A stretch of 13,553 nt of DNA, taken from contig CATYXQ010000053.1 of assembly GCA_958414825.1 (NCBI GenBank), forward strand, positions 1-13,553. The letters are read 5' to 3'. How positions within the stretch are numbered: position 1 is the first letter of the stretch; the number at the start of each line of letters is the position of its first letter. Shown piece after piece: positions 1 through 7,268 of the stretch. This stretch comes from an uncultured Eubacteriales bacterium. Lineage in GTDB: Bacteria; Bacillota; Clostridia; Oscillospirales; CAG-272. The position numbers and the translations under genes were made by a program. Under the pieces are notes generated by a model. That model saw only the letters and a list, made by a program, of their open reading frames with translations, was not told the DNA's origin and made no database searches.

Positions 1-99
1 CTGCGCACGGCGAGTCGGCGCGATTTTTCTAAGCGCTATTTTTATTCTATACCGATAGAGTAAAATATAGATTTAGTATAGAGTAAGGAGCATGTAAAT
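1..99. other. AT-rich leader upstream of rpoZ
   Basis: This stretch is clearly more AT-rich than the rest of the window. All three forward frames close quickly (stops at 30-32, 56-58 and 61-63), so at most the last few codons of an upstream gene could lie here. By synteny that gene would be gmk, but nothing in the sequence identifies it. The stretch contains repeated (T/G)ATAGA units at 54, 66 and 77 and an inverted TCTATAC/GTATAGA pair (46-52 and 76-82). I could not pair any -10-like hexamer with a good -35 at 16-18 nt, so I do not call a promoter. The rpoZ ribosome binding site AAGGAG is at 85-90. Confidence 0.5.
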
Positions 100-378
100 A
101 TGATTAACAACCCCTCGATTGAAGATTTGACCGCAAAAGGCATCAACCGCTATGAACTGGTGATTGCCACAGCCAAATGCGCGCGTCTCATCACAGACGA
201 GTATGTGGAACAGCGCGCGTATGCCGAAAAACTGATCGAGCGCAAGGAGACCGATAAGTCGATCAGCGCGCTGATTGACAAGGACATCCGCGATGAAAAA
301 GCGGTAAAGAACGCCGTGCAGAGGCTTTATGCGGGTCAGTACAGGATTGTGCATGAGGGAGAAGAGGACGCCGGCTGA
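100..378 (+). CDS. rpoZ: DNA-directed RNA polymerase omega subunit
   Basis: Small RNA polymerase subunit that helps fold and assemble beta-prime and is linked to ppGpp response in many bacteria; cytoplasmic. The 92-residue product has the omega N-terminal signature: PSIEDL at 5-10, then NRYELVIATAKCARLITDEY at about 16-35, which matches the conserved R/KYxLVxxxAKRAR helix. The second conserved block (family pattern K-x-V-xx-A-xx-E/R-I/L) is seen as KAVKNAVQRLYAGQYRI near residues 67-83. A charged linker (about residues 36-66) separates the two blocks and is longer than in B. subtilis or E. coli omega. I recall similar linkers in Ruminococcaceae homologues but cannot verify this here. The ATG at 100 follows AAGGAG with a 9-nt spacer. 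priA begins 33 nt downstream with no terminator between, so the two are probably co-transcribed. The usual intervening coaBC gene is absent. Confidence 0.93.
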   Translation: MINNPSIEDLTAKGINRYELVIATAKCARLITDEYVEQRAYAEKLIERKETDKSISALIDKDIRDEKAVKNAVQRLYAGQYRIVHEGEEDAG

Positions 379-411
379 CTATGTCGCGGCAGGTTGTAGG
401 GAGGAGCGCAA

Positions 412-2628
412 ATGGCAAAATACGCAAGCGTCTGCCTGTTGGATGTACCCGCGTCCCTCGACCGGCCGTTTGATTACCGTGTTCCGGAGGGTATGCGCGG
501 CCGGGTGATGCGCGGCTCGGTCGTCTTTGTTCCGTTTTCGCGGGCAAACCGGCGGTATATGGCCGTCGTACTGTCTGTCGGCGACCGGACGGAAAGCGAA
601 AATACGAAGGATCTCATTGGGATTCATTCCGAGATTACGCTCTCGGATGAGCAGATGGCGCTCTGCGCGTTTCTGAAAGAATACACGCTTTGCAGCACCG
701 GAGACGCGCTTCGCGCGCTGCTGCCGCCCGCAGCCGCTCTGCGTCCGGCGTCGCGCCCGCAAATGGCGGTGTACGCGCGCCGGACGGGCACGGAGATTTG
801 TCTGCGGGGCGAAAAACAGCGCGCCCTGTATGAGGCGCTGGACACGGAATTCGCTTTGACGGACGTTCTGTTTGCCAAAACGGGCGCGTCCATGGCGCAG
901 CTTCGCGCGCTCGAAAAGCTCGGTGCGGTCGAGCTTCGGACAGAGCCGCGCTGGCGCAACCCCTACGGCGGCGTACTGCCGGGCGGCGGGGAAAATATAC
1001 TCAGCCCCCATCAGACGGCGGCTTATGAAAAGCTCTGTCGGCTGTATGAGGAGGAGGGCGCGCGGTGCGCGCTGCTGTTCGGCGTGACCGGAAGCGGCAA
1101 AACCCGCGTGATGAAAGCCCTGATCGACCGGGTTCTGCGCGACCGCAAAAGCGTGATCGTGCTCGTGCCCGAAATCTCGCTCACACCGCAGACAGTCGGC
1201 CTGTTCTGCTCGTTTTACGGCGCGCGGGTCGCGGTGCTGCATTCCTCGCTGTCGGCGGGCGAGCGCTACGACGCCTATCGCCGGATTGCCGCCGGGGAGG
1301 TCGATCTTGTCATCGGTACGCGTAGCGCGGTGTTCGCGCCGCTTGCCAATCTCGGCGCCATCATCATTGACGAGGAGCAGGAGCATACCTATAAATCGGA
1401 CATGAGCCCGAAATACCATGCGCGGGATGTTGCGGCGTTCCGGCTGGGGCGCTGCGGCGGACTGCTTTTGCTGGCCTCCGCGACGCCCTCGGTTGAAAGC
1501 TATTACAAGGCTAAAACCGGCGTGTATACGCTGGTCGAACTGACCGAGCGCTACGGCGGGGCGCATTTGCCCGCCGTCTATATCGCCGATATGCGCCGGG
1601 AGGCGCTCGGCGGCAATCTGTCGCCATTTGGCGGATTGCTGCGCGAGAAACTCACCGAAACGCTGTCGGGCGGAGATCAGGCCATCCTGTTTCTCAACCG
1701 GCGCGGCTACAACGCCTTTCTCAGCTGCCGCGACTGCGGAGAAGCGGTGCTCTGCCCGCGCTGCTCGGTTTCGCTGACCCGTCACCGCACGCAGGGAGGA
1801 GATTATCTGCTCTGCCATTACTGCGGGCGCCGGGAAAAAATTCCGGACGTTTGCCCGTCCTGCCGCGGAACGCATCTTGCGTTTATGGGCTACGGCACCC
1901 AAAAGGCGGAGGAGGCGTTTCACGAAATTTTTTCGGGGACGCTGCTCCGCATGGATGCGGACACAACGGTCAAAAAGAATGCCTACGATCAAATGCTAAG
2001 GCGTTTTCGCGCGCACGGCGCGGATGTGCTGCTCGGTACGCAGATGGTGGCCAAGGGACATGATTTTCCCGACGTTACGCTGGTCGGCGTACTGAACGCG
2101 GACGCCGCGCTGTATCTGGACGATTTTCGCGCGGGCGAACGCACATTTTCCATGCTGACACAGGTTATCGGCCGCGCGGGGCGCGCGAAAAAGCGCGGCG
2201 CGGCCGTGATTCAGACGATGAATCCGAATCACGAGGTCATCCGGCTTGCCGCCGCGCAGGATTATAAGGCTTTTTATGAGCGGGACATTCGCTTGCGGGA
2301 GAGCTTTACGTTCCCGCCCTTTTGCGACATCGCGGTGATTTCAGTCTCCTCGCGCACCGAAGCGGCGGTATCGTCTGCGGCGACGGCGCTTTTCGAGGAA
2401 CTCAGACGTTTGATGAACGGTGCGTTTCGGGATGTGCCCGTGATTTCGTTCGGTCCGTTTGAAGCGCCGGTCTACAAGATGGACGCCACTTACCGGATGC
2501 GCGTAGTGCTCAAATGCCGGCGCAGCAAGCAGCTGCTCCGGATGCTCGGCGCGCTGCTTGAAACCTTTTCGGCGCCCGCGTACAAAGCGGTTTCGGTCGG
2601 CGTGGACGTCAATCCCACAAATCTCTGA
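412..2628 (+). CDS. priA: Primosomal protein N' (replication restart helicase PriA)
   Basis: Superfamily 2 3'-to-5' DNA helicase that recognises stalled or collapsed forks and starts reloading of the replicative helicase. The product has 738 residues, normal for the family. The N-terminal DNA-binding domain opens with a typical VCLLDVPASLDRPFDYRVPE stretch. The helicase core has Walker A GVTGSGKT (224-231), a Walker B variant DEEQ (320-323) followed by EHTYKSD, a motif-V-like region GTQMVAKGHDFPDV and motif VI QVIGRAGRA (584-592). The PriA-specific zinc region is complete, with eight cysteines in four CxxC pairs (C439/C442, C448/C451, C468/C471, C481/C484). The ATG at 412 has a strong GGGAGGAG site just upstream. 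The usual Walker B sequence is DEEH; Q at the fourth position is a departure from E. coli and B. subtilis. A 40-nt AT-rich gap separates it from def, with no hairpin. Confidence 0.97.
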   Translation: MAKYASVCLLDVPASLDRPFDYRVPEGMRGRVMRGSVVFVPFSRANRRYMAVVLSVGDRTESENTKDLIGIHSEITLSDEQMALCAFLKEYTLCSTGDALRALLPPAAALRPASRPQMAVYARRTGTEICLRGEKQRALYEALDTEFALTDVLFAKTGASMAQLRALEKLGAVELRTEPRWRNPYGGVLPGGGENILSPHQTAAYEKLCRLYEEEGARCALLFGVTGSGKTRVMKALIDRVLRDRKSVIVLVPEISLTPQTVGLFCSFYGARVAVLHSSLSAGERYDAYRRIAAGEVDLVIGTRSAVFAPLANLGAIIIDEEQEHTYKSDMSPKYHARDVAAFRLGRCGGLLLLASATPSVESYYKAKTGVYTLVELTERYGGAHLPAVYIADMRREALGGNLSPFGGLLREKLTETLSGGDQAILFLNRRGYNAFLSCRDCGEAVLCPRCSVSLTRHRTQGGDYLLCHYCGRREKIPDVCPSCRGTHLAFMGYGTQKAEEAFHEIFSGTLLRMDADTTVKKNAYDQMLRRFRAHGADVLLGTQMVAKGHDFPDVTLVGVLNADAALYLDDFRAGERTFSMLTQVIGRAGRAKKRGAAVIQTMNPNHEVIRLAAAQDYKAFYERDIRLRESFTFPPFCDIAVISVSSRTEAAVSSAATALFEELRRLMNGAFRDVPVISFGPFEAPVYKMDATYRMRVVLKCRRSKQLLRMLGALLETFSAPAYKAVSVGVDVNPTNL

Positions 2629-2668
2629 AATATACGATTATATTCCGATTTAATAAAAGAGGTAGAAA

Positions 2669-3139
2669 ATGGCAAAACTGCACATTATAAAGGAGGGCGA
2701 TCCGCTGCTCCGAAAAATCAGCCGTCCGGTTACGGAGATCACGCCGCGGATTTTGACGCTGCTTGACGATATGGCCGAAACCATGCGCGCGGCCAACGGA
2801 TGCGGCCTTGCGGCCGTACAGGTCGGCGTGCTTCGGCGCATTGTGGTCATCGAGACCGAGCAGGGCAAACTGCTTGAACTGATTAATCCCGAAATTATCC
2901 GCGCCGAGGGCGAGCAGCAGGAAACGGAGGGGTGCCTTTCGATTCCGGGGCGTTACGGCATTACCCGCCGACCGGCCAAGGTGACGGCGCGCGCCATGAA
3001 CCGGCGCGGCAAATATTTTGAAGTAACCGGAGAAGACCTGCTTGCGCGGGCGCTCTGTCATGAAATCGATCATCTGGACGGCAAGTTGTATACCGACTGT
3101 GTCGTCCGTATGCTGAGCAAGTCGGAAATCGACGAATAA
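2669..3139 (+). CDS. def: Peptide deformylase
   Basis: Metalloenzyme (usually Fe2+) that removes the formyl group from the N-terminal methionine of new proteins, acting at the ribosome exit. At 156 residues it has the length of a short, type-1-like deformylase. All three catalytic motifs are present: motif 1 GCGLAAVQ (44-51), motif 2 EGCLS (87-91), whose Cys89 is a metal ligand, and motif 3 HEIDH (131-135), whose His131 and His135 are ligands and Glu132 is the general base. Motif 1 has Val where many family members have Pro (GxGLAAPQ). The ATG at 2669 follows AGAGGT at 2658-2663. It is followed 30 nt later by fmt, the enzyme that installs the formyl group; this def-fmt pairing is one of the most conserved in bacteria. 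Confidence 0.97.
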   Translation: MAKLHIIKEGDPLLRKISRPVTEITPRILTLLDDMAETMRAANGCGLAAVQVGVLRRIVVIETEQGKLLELINPEIIRAEGEQQETEGCLSIPGRYGITRRPAKVTARAMNRRGKYFEVTGEDLLARALCHEIDHLDGKLYTDCVVRMLSKSEIDE

Positions 3140-3156
3140 GACTTAAAGTGAACTGT

Positions 3157-3164
3157 CGGAGGTG
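3157..3164 (+). promoter_or_regulatory. Shine-Dalgarno site fixing the TTG start of fmt
   Basis: CGGAGGTG lies 5 nt before the TTG at 3170 and is close to the anti-Shine-Dalgarno complement. The next in-frame ATG is at codon 6 (3185), inside the conserved RILFMGTPDF opening of Fmt, so it would cut into the first beta strand. This site therefore supports the non-ATG start. Confidence 0.8.
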
Positions 3165-3169
3165 ACAAT

Positions 3170-4117
3170 TTGAGGATCCTGTTTATGGGAACGCCGGATT
3201 TTGCGCTGTTTTCGCTCCGCGCGCTTTGCGAGGAAGACGGGCAGGATACGATTGTCGGCGTCCTGACGCAGCCCGATAAGCCGAAAGGGCGGGGATATGC
3301 GCTGACGCCGCCGCCGGTCAAAGTCTATGCAGAGCGGCGCGGCGTTCCGGTTTACCAGCCGCAAACCCTGCGCGACGGCGCGATAGAGGATATTCTGCGC
3401 GCGCTCGACCCGGAACTGGTCGTCGTGGTCGCCTATGGAAAAATCCTGCCGCGCTATGTGCTTGAATATCCAAAGCACGGCTGCATCAATATTCATGGTT
3501 CGCTGCTTCCGCGCTACCGCGGAGCCGCCCCCATGCAGCGCGCGATTATGGAGGGGGAGACGGTCAGCGGCGTGACCTCCATGTATATGGCCGAGGGACT
3601 GGATACCGGAGACATGCTGCTGCGCGAACAGGTGGAGATTCTGCCGGACGATGATTTTGAGGCGGTGCATGACAAGCTCGGCGCTGCGGGCGGCCGGGTG
3701 CTGCTCCGCACGTTGGATGCGCTTCGGCGCGGGGCGCTTCATCCGATCAAACAGGACGATGCGCTGGCCACATATGCGCATAAGATCGAAAAGGAAGAAT
3801 GTCGGCTTGATTTTGCTGAGGATGCGCGCCGTCTTTCCAATAAAATCCGCGCCCTGTCGCCGTTCCCGCTTGCCTATACGACGTTTGCAAACGGAAAAAA
3901 GCTGAAAGTCGTGCGCGCCGCGGCTGAGACGGGGAACTTTGACGCGGCGCCCGGAACCGTGATTTCTGCCGACCGCGGCGGCGTGCGCGTTGCCTGCGGA
4001 AGCGGATGTCTGTGTCTGACGCGCTTTCGACCTGAAGGAAAGGGAGAGCAGTCGGCCGCCGATCTTCTCAACGGGCGGCAGATTGCGGCGGGGGATATTT
4101 TAGGCAAAGAGGTTTAA
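3170..4117 (+). CDS. fmt: Methionyl-tRNA formyltransferase (TTG start)
   Basis: Transfers the formyl group from 10-formyltetrahydrofolate to initiator Met-tRNA, making the fMet-tRNA used to start translation. The product has 315 residues, the usual family length. The Rossmann-like N-terminal domain starts RILFMGTPDFA. The tRNA-binding insertion region PDKPKGRG is at 35-42. The catalytic block INIHGSLLPRYRGAAP carries Asn107 and His109, and Asp145 sits in AEGLDTGD; these correspond to the N-H-D triad of E. coli Fmt (106/108/144). The OB-fold C-terminal domain begins around residue 205 (KIEKEECRLDF and the RALSPFPLAYT stretch). Translation starts at TTG 3170, supported by the GGAGG just upstream and the exact N-terminal match. 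It lies directly after def, and the next gene starts 3 nt after its stop. Confidence 0.97.
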   Translation: MRILFMGTPDFALFSLRALCEEDGQDTIVGVLTQPDKPKGRGYALTPPPVKVYAERRGVPVYQPQTLRDGAIEDILRALDPELVVVVAYGKILPRYVLEYPKHGCINIHGSLLPRYRGAAPMQRAIMEGETVSGVTSMYMAEGLDTGDMLLREQVEILPDDDFEAVHDKLGAAGGRVLLRTLDALRRGALHPIKQDDALATYAHKIEKEECRLDFAEDARRLSNKIRALSPFPLAYTTFANGKKLKVVRAAAETGNFDAAPGTVISADRGGVRVACGSGCLCLTRFRPEGKGEQSAADLLNGRQIAAGDILGKEV

Positions 4118-4120
4118 AGG

Positions 4121-4813
4121 ATGTTTTTTATTGACTATTGGTATTATATTTTGGTTGTTCCGGCGCTGATTTTGTCGCTGCTGGCCACAGCGAACGTCAA
4201 AAGCACGTTTGCCAAATACAGCGCCATGCCCTCCGCCGGCGGAATGACCGGCGCGGACAGCGCCCGGCGGATTCTGGATGAAAACGGTCTGTACGACGTG
4301 CGGATAGAACCGGTGTCCGGCGAGCTTACCGACCATTATGATCCGCGTTCCAATACGATTCGCCTGTCCGAGAGCGTCTATGGGGCGCAGACTGCGGCCG
4401 CCGTCGGCGTCGCCGCGCATGAGGCGGGACACGCGGTGCAGTATGCGACCGGGTATTTCCCGATCAAGCTGCGCGCGGCTATGATCCCGGTCACGCAGAT
4501 CGGCTCCAATCTGGCCATGCCGCTTGTGCTGCTCGGTCTTTTGCTCGGCTTTGAGCAGCTTGCCATGGTCGGCGTGATCGCGTTTTCACTCGCCACGCTG
4601 TTTCAGCTTGTGACCCTGCCTGTCGAGTTCAACGCCTCCGCCCGCGCGGTTCGCTCGCTTGAGAATTCGGGACGGATGGACGAGGCGCAGATTCGGGGGA
4701 CGAAGCGCGTACTGACTGCCGCCGCGCTGACCTATGTTGCGGCGCTTGCTCTTTCGCTTGCCAACCTGCTTCGGCTGTTTTTGCTGGTCGGCGGCAGGAA
4801 CCGCCGACGCTGA
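4121..4813 (+). CDS. YugP-type membrane zinc metallopeptidase
   Basis: Predicted membrane-embedded zinc protease of the YugP family (neutral zinc metallopeptidase; Pfam Zn_peptidase_2 as I recall). The product has 230 residues. A membrane segment at about 6-24 comes first, then a soluble region with the family-typical LTDHYDPRSNTIRLSE (69-84). The catalytic HEAGH is at 100-104: His100 and His104 bind zinc and Glu101 is the base. Two hydrophobic segments follow (about 121-143 and 146-168), then LPVEFNAS, whose Glu169 is the likely third ligand, and a last segment at about 197-223. The basic C-terminus GGRNRRR is probably cytoplasmic. Substrates are unknown for the family as far as I know. It starts 3 nt after fmt, and rsmB starts 3 nt after its stop, so all three are surely co-transcribed. 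B. subtilis lacks it at this locus; I recall it here in other Clostridia. Family call firm, cellular role unknown. Confidence 0.9.
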   Translation: MFFIDYWYYILVVPALILSLLATANVKSTFAKYSAMPSAGGMTGADSARRILDENGLYDVRIEPVSGELTDHYDPRSNTIRLSESVYGAQTAAAVGVAAHEAGHAVQYATGYFPIKLRAAMIPVTQIGSNLAMPLVLLGLLLGFEQLAMVGVIAFSLATLFQLVTLPVEFNASARAVRSLENSGRMDEAQIRGTKRVLTAAALTYVAALALSLANLLRLFLLVGGRNRRR

Positions 4814-4816
4814 GCT

Positions 4817-6223
4817 ATGCCGCAGGTCATAAATGTGCGCAAAGAAGCGCTTCGGCTGCTGCGCGAGGCTGAACAAAAGGATGCGTATCTGTCGCGGATT
4901 TTGGACGGCGCGCTGAAAAACAGTCCACTGTCCGAGCGCGACCGGGCGCTCCTTGCGGCGATTGTATCGGGCGTGACCGAAAAGCAGGTGACGCTTGACT
5001 ACTGCATCGACGCGCTCTGCCGCACCGACGAAAAACCGGGCGCGCGTATGCGGATGATTCTGCGTATCGGTACGTATCAGCTTTTGTTTCTCGACCGCAT
5101 TCCGCAACATGCCGCAGTAGCTGAGACGGTTGCGCTTGGCAAGAGTCCGGGCGAGCGCGCGTTTATAAACGGACTGCTCCGCACGATGGCGAGAAAGCTT
5201 TCGGCGGGCGCGGTCAAAGCTGCGGCCGACGCGCCTTTCGGCGCGCATAAAAAAAACGCCCTGGCTGCCGCGCGGATTGCCGCTGTAGCCGATTTACCGA
5301 AAGACCCGACTGCGCGCCTTGGCGTCCTGTATGCCTTTCCCGCCGCGGTCGTGCGGCTGTTTGAGGAGAATCTCGGCGAGCGCGCCGCAGAAGCGCTGTC
5401 GGCGCTTGCGTCTTTGCCGCCGACAACAGTTTGTATCAATACCCTGCGTTTGGATGTGCCGGAGGCGCTTGCGCGTCTGCATAAGGCGGGTATCGCGGCG
5501 GAAAAGTGTCCGGATGCGCCGCGCGGCATTCTGATTTTGCAAAATATCGCATATGCATCGATTGAGGCCGCGCTGGGCGCAGGGAACTTCTTTGTACAGG
5601 ACGAGGCTTCGCAGCTTGCGGTGACGGCGCTTGCGCCGCGCGCGGGCGAGACCGGCGCGGATGTGTGCGCCTGCCCCGGTTCTAAAAGCTTTCACGCGGC
5701 GCTTTTGATGGAAAACCGCGGACAAATCTTTTCTTCGGATCTCCACGAGAGCAAGCTCTCGCTGATTCAGAGCGGCGCGGAAAAGCTGGGCGCTGACATT
5801 TTAAAAATCTCCGCCCGCGATGCGCGGGACGCGCGCCCCGAGCTTGCCGGGAAATGCGATTTTGTCATTTGCGACGTGCCCTGTTCAGGACTCGGCGTTC
5901 TGGCCAAGAAGCCGGATATCCGCCATCGCTGCGCGCTTCTTCCTGAAGAGCTTGCGCCGCTCGGTTATGAAATTCTGTGCGCCGCGGCGAAAAATCTGCG
6001 TCCCGGCGGTCGGCTGCTCTATTCCACCTGCACGCTTACAAAACTGGAAAACGAACAAAATTATTATAAATTTTTAGATTCCCATGCGGACTTCTCTCCG
6101 CTCGATTTTACGGTCGGCGGTGTGCGGAGCCGCGGGGGCTGCGTGACGCTTCTGCCAAACGGAACGCGCGACGGCTTCTTTTTCGGACTGATTGTCCGCG
6201 GAGAACAATATGAACAAAATTGA
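4817..6223 (+). CDS. rsmB: 16S rRNA (cytosine-967-C5)-methyltransferase RsmB
   Basis: SAM-dependent methyltransferase making m5C967 in 16S rRNA. The 468-residue product has an N-terminal NusB-like RNA-binding domain (about 1-130), an Ala-rich linker (about 130-165), then the RsmB/NOL1/NOP2/Sun catalytic domain. FFVQDEASQLA (258-268) leads into SAM-binding motif I, CACPGSKS (284-291). Asp308 in SSDLHESKL is the probable SAM ribose contact. Motif IV DVPCSGLG (353-360) supplies Cys356, used for product release. Motif VI STCTL (403-407) supplies Cys405, the covalent nucleophile. The typical end NGTRDGFFFG is present. Motif I reads PGSK rather than the usual PGGK. The ATG at 4817 has only a weak, distant AGGAA upstream, so translation is probably coupled to the peptidase gene ending 3 nt before. 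Its 3' end overlaps rlmN by 14 nt. Confidence 0.95.
   Translation: MPQVINVRKEALRLLREAEQKDAYLSRILDGALKNSPLSERDRALLAAIVSGVTEKQVTLDYCIDALCRTDEKPGARMRMILRIGTYQLLFLDRIPQHAAVAETVALGKSPGERAFINGLLRTMARKLSAGAVKAAADAPFGAHKKNALAAARIAAVADLPKDPTARLGVLYAFPAAVVRLFEENLGERAAEALSALASLPPTTVCINTLRLDVPEALARLHKAGIAAEKCPDAPRGILILQNIAYASIEAALGAGNFFVQDEASQLAVTALAPRAGETGADVCACPGSKSFHAALLMENRGQIFSSDLHESKLSLIQSGAEKLGADILKISARDARDARPELAGKCDFVICDVPCSGLGVLAKKPDIRHRCALLPEELAPLGYEILCAAAKNLRPGGRLLYSTCTLTKLENEQNYYKFLDSHADFSPLDFTVGGVRSRGGCVTLLPNGTRDGFFFGLIVRGEQYEQN
6200..6204 (+). promoter_or_regulatory. Shine-Dalgarno site choosing the rlmN start
   Basis: GGAGA lies 5 nt before the ATG at 6210, inside the last codons of rsmB. 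An in-frame TTG at 6192 would add six residues but lies upstream of this site and has no comparable purine run before it. The ATG is therefore preferred. Confidence 0.7.
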
Positions 6224-7268
6224 CGTCGGTTCCATGTCCCGCGATGCGCTGGAGGCCTATATCCGCTCCATTGGGGCGCCTGCTTTTCGCGCCGGGCAGA
6301 TCCGCGCCTGGCTTTGCCGGGGCGTGGACTTTGAAGATATGACCGATCTTCCGCTGTCCTTTCGTCAAAAGCTTGCGGATACCTGTTACAGCGGCATTCC
6401 GAAAATTGAAAAAAAGCTGGTTTCGGCTGTTGACGGGACGATTAAATATCTTTTTTCTTTTCCGGATGGGGAAACGGTTGAGTCGGTGGTCATGTTTTAT
6501 AAACACGGCACGACCATTTGTATTTCCTCGCAGGTCGGCTGCCGCATGGGCTGCCGCTTCTGCGCTTCCACGCTCGGCGGGAGGGCGCGCAACCTTACCC
6601 CCTCTGAAATGCTCGGCCAGATTGCCGCTGCAGGTCGGGACGCGGGCGAGCGCATCGACGGCGTCGTGATGATGGGGATCGGCGAGCCGCTGGATAACTA
6701 TGACAATACGCTTTCCTTTCTGCGCCTGGTCACGTCTTCTGACGGGATGAACATCGGCGCGCGCCATATATCGGTTTCCACGTCGGGACTTGCGGATAAA
6801 ATCCGTATGTTAGCAAAGGAAAATCTACAGATCACGCTGTCCATATCCCTACATGCGGCGACCGACGAGACGCGGAGCGCGCTGATGCCGGTCAACAAAA
6901 AATGGCCGCTTGACGCGCTGCTGAGCGCCGCGCGGGATTACTTTGCCGCCACTGGACGGCGGATCTCAATGGAGTACACCCTGATTCCGGGAAAGAATGA
7001 TTCACCCAGGGACGCCAGGATGCTCACGGCGCTGCTTCGCCGGTATTTTTCAAAAGAGGATGCGCTGCATGTCAACCTGATTCCGGTTAACGCAGTAGCG
7101 GAGAGCGGGTTTCGGACGGGCAGCCGGGCGCAGGCTCTTCAATTTCAAAAGACACTGGAGCAGCTGGGCGTTGCCGCTACCGTGCGGCGCACGCTCGGCC
7201 CGGATATAAACGCCTCCTGCGGACAGCTTCGCAGGGGACAGACCGTGCATACGGAGGAGACAACATGA
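6210..7268 (+). CDS. rlmN: Dual-specificity 23S rRNA (A2503-C2)/tRNA (A37-C2) methyltransferase RlmN
   Basis: Radical-SAM enzyme that methylates C2 of A2503 in 23S rRNA and A37 of some tRNAs by a ping-pong mechanism through a methyl-cysteine. The product has 352 residues from the ATG at 6210. The radical-SAM CxxxCxxC motif is C111, C115 and C118 in QVGCRMGCRFCAST. The two cysteines specific to RlmN/Cfr are present: Cys104 in TTICISSQVG, seven residues before the cluster as in E. coli (C118/C125), and Cys337 in DINASCGQL, the methyl carrier. MMGIGEPLDNYDN (154-166) is the GGEP-like SAM-binding stretch. The N-terminal helical domain (about 1-80) is the usual RNA-binding accessory domain. Nothing suggests Cfr (resistance) rather than RlmN, and the housekeeping neighbours favour RlmN. 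It overlaps rsmB by 14 nt and the phosphatase gene by 4 nt (ATGA). Confidence 0.96.
   Translation: MNKIDVGSMSRDALEAYIRSIGAPAFRAGQIRAWLCRGVDFEDMTDLPLSFRQKLADTCYSGIPKIEKKLVSAVDGTIKYLFSFPDGETVESVVMFYKHGTTICISSQVGCRMGCRFCASTLGGRARNLTPSEMLGQIAAAGRDAGERIDGVVMMGIGEPLDNYDNTLSFLRLVTSSDGMNIGARHISVSTSGLADKIRMLAKENLQITLSISLHAATDETRSALMPVNKKWPLDALLSAARDYFAATGRRISMEYTLIPGKNDSPRDARMLTALLRRYFSKEDALHVNLIPVNAVAESGFRTGSRAQALQFQKTLEQLGVAATVRRTLGPDINASCGQLRRGQTVHTEETT

Noticed and set aside
379..1992. A 537-codon open frame on the - strand opposite priA.
   Set aside because: It is exactly antisense to a PriA gene whose motifs are all intact, is very rich in Arg/Ala/Gln, has no recognisable domain and is explained by codon bias in GC-rich coding DNA.
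2629..2668. AT-rich gap between priA and def considered as a promoter.
   Set aside because: No convincing -35/-10 pair with 16-18 nt spacing; composition alone is not enough.
6192..6209. A TTG start that would extend rlmN by six residues.
   Set aside because: The ATG at 6210 has GGAGA at a proper distance, while the TTG has none.
6210..7268. Possibility that the radical-SAM methyltransferase is Cfr, giving antibiotic resistance.
   Set aside because: It sits at the standard rlmN place in the array and shows no sign of transfer; the shared cysteines cannot separate Cfr from RlmN by themselves.
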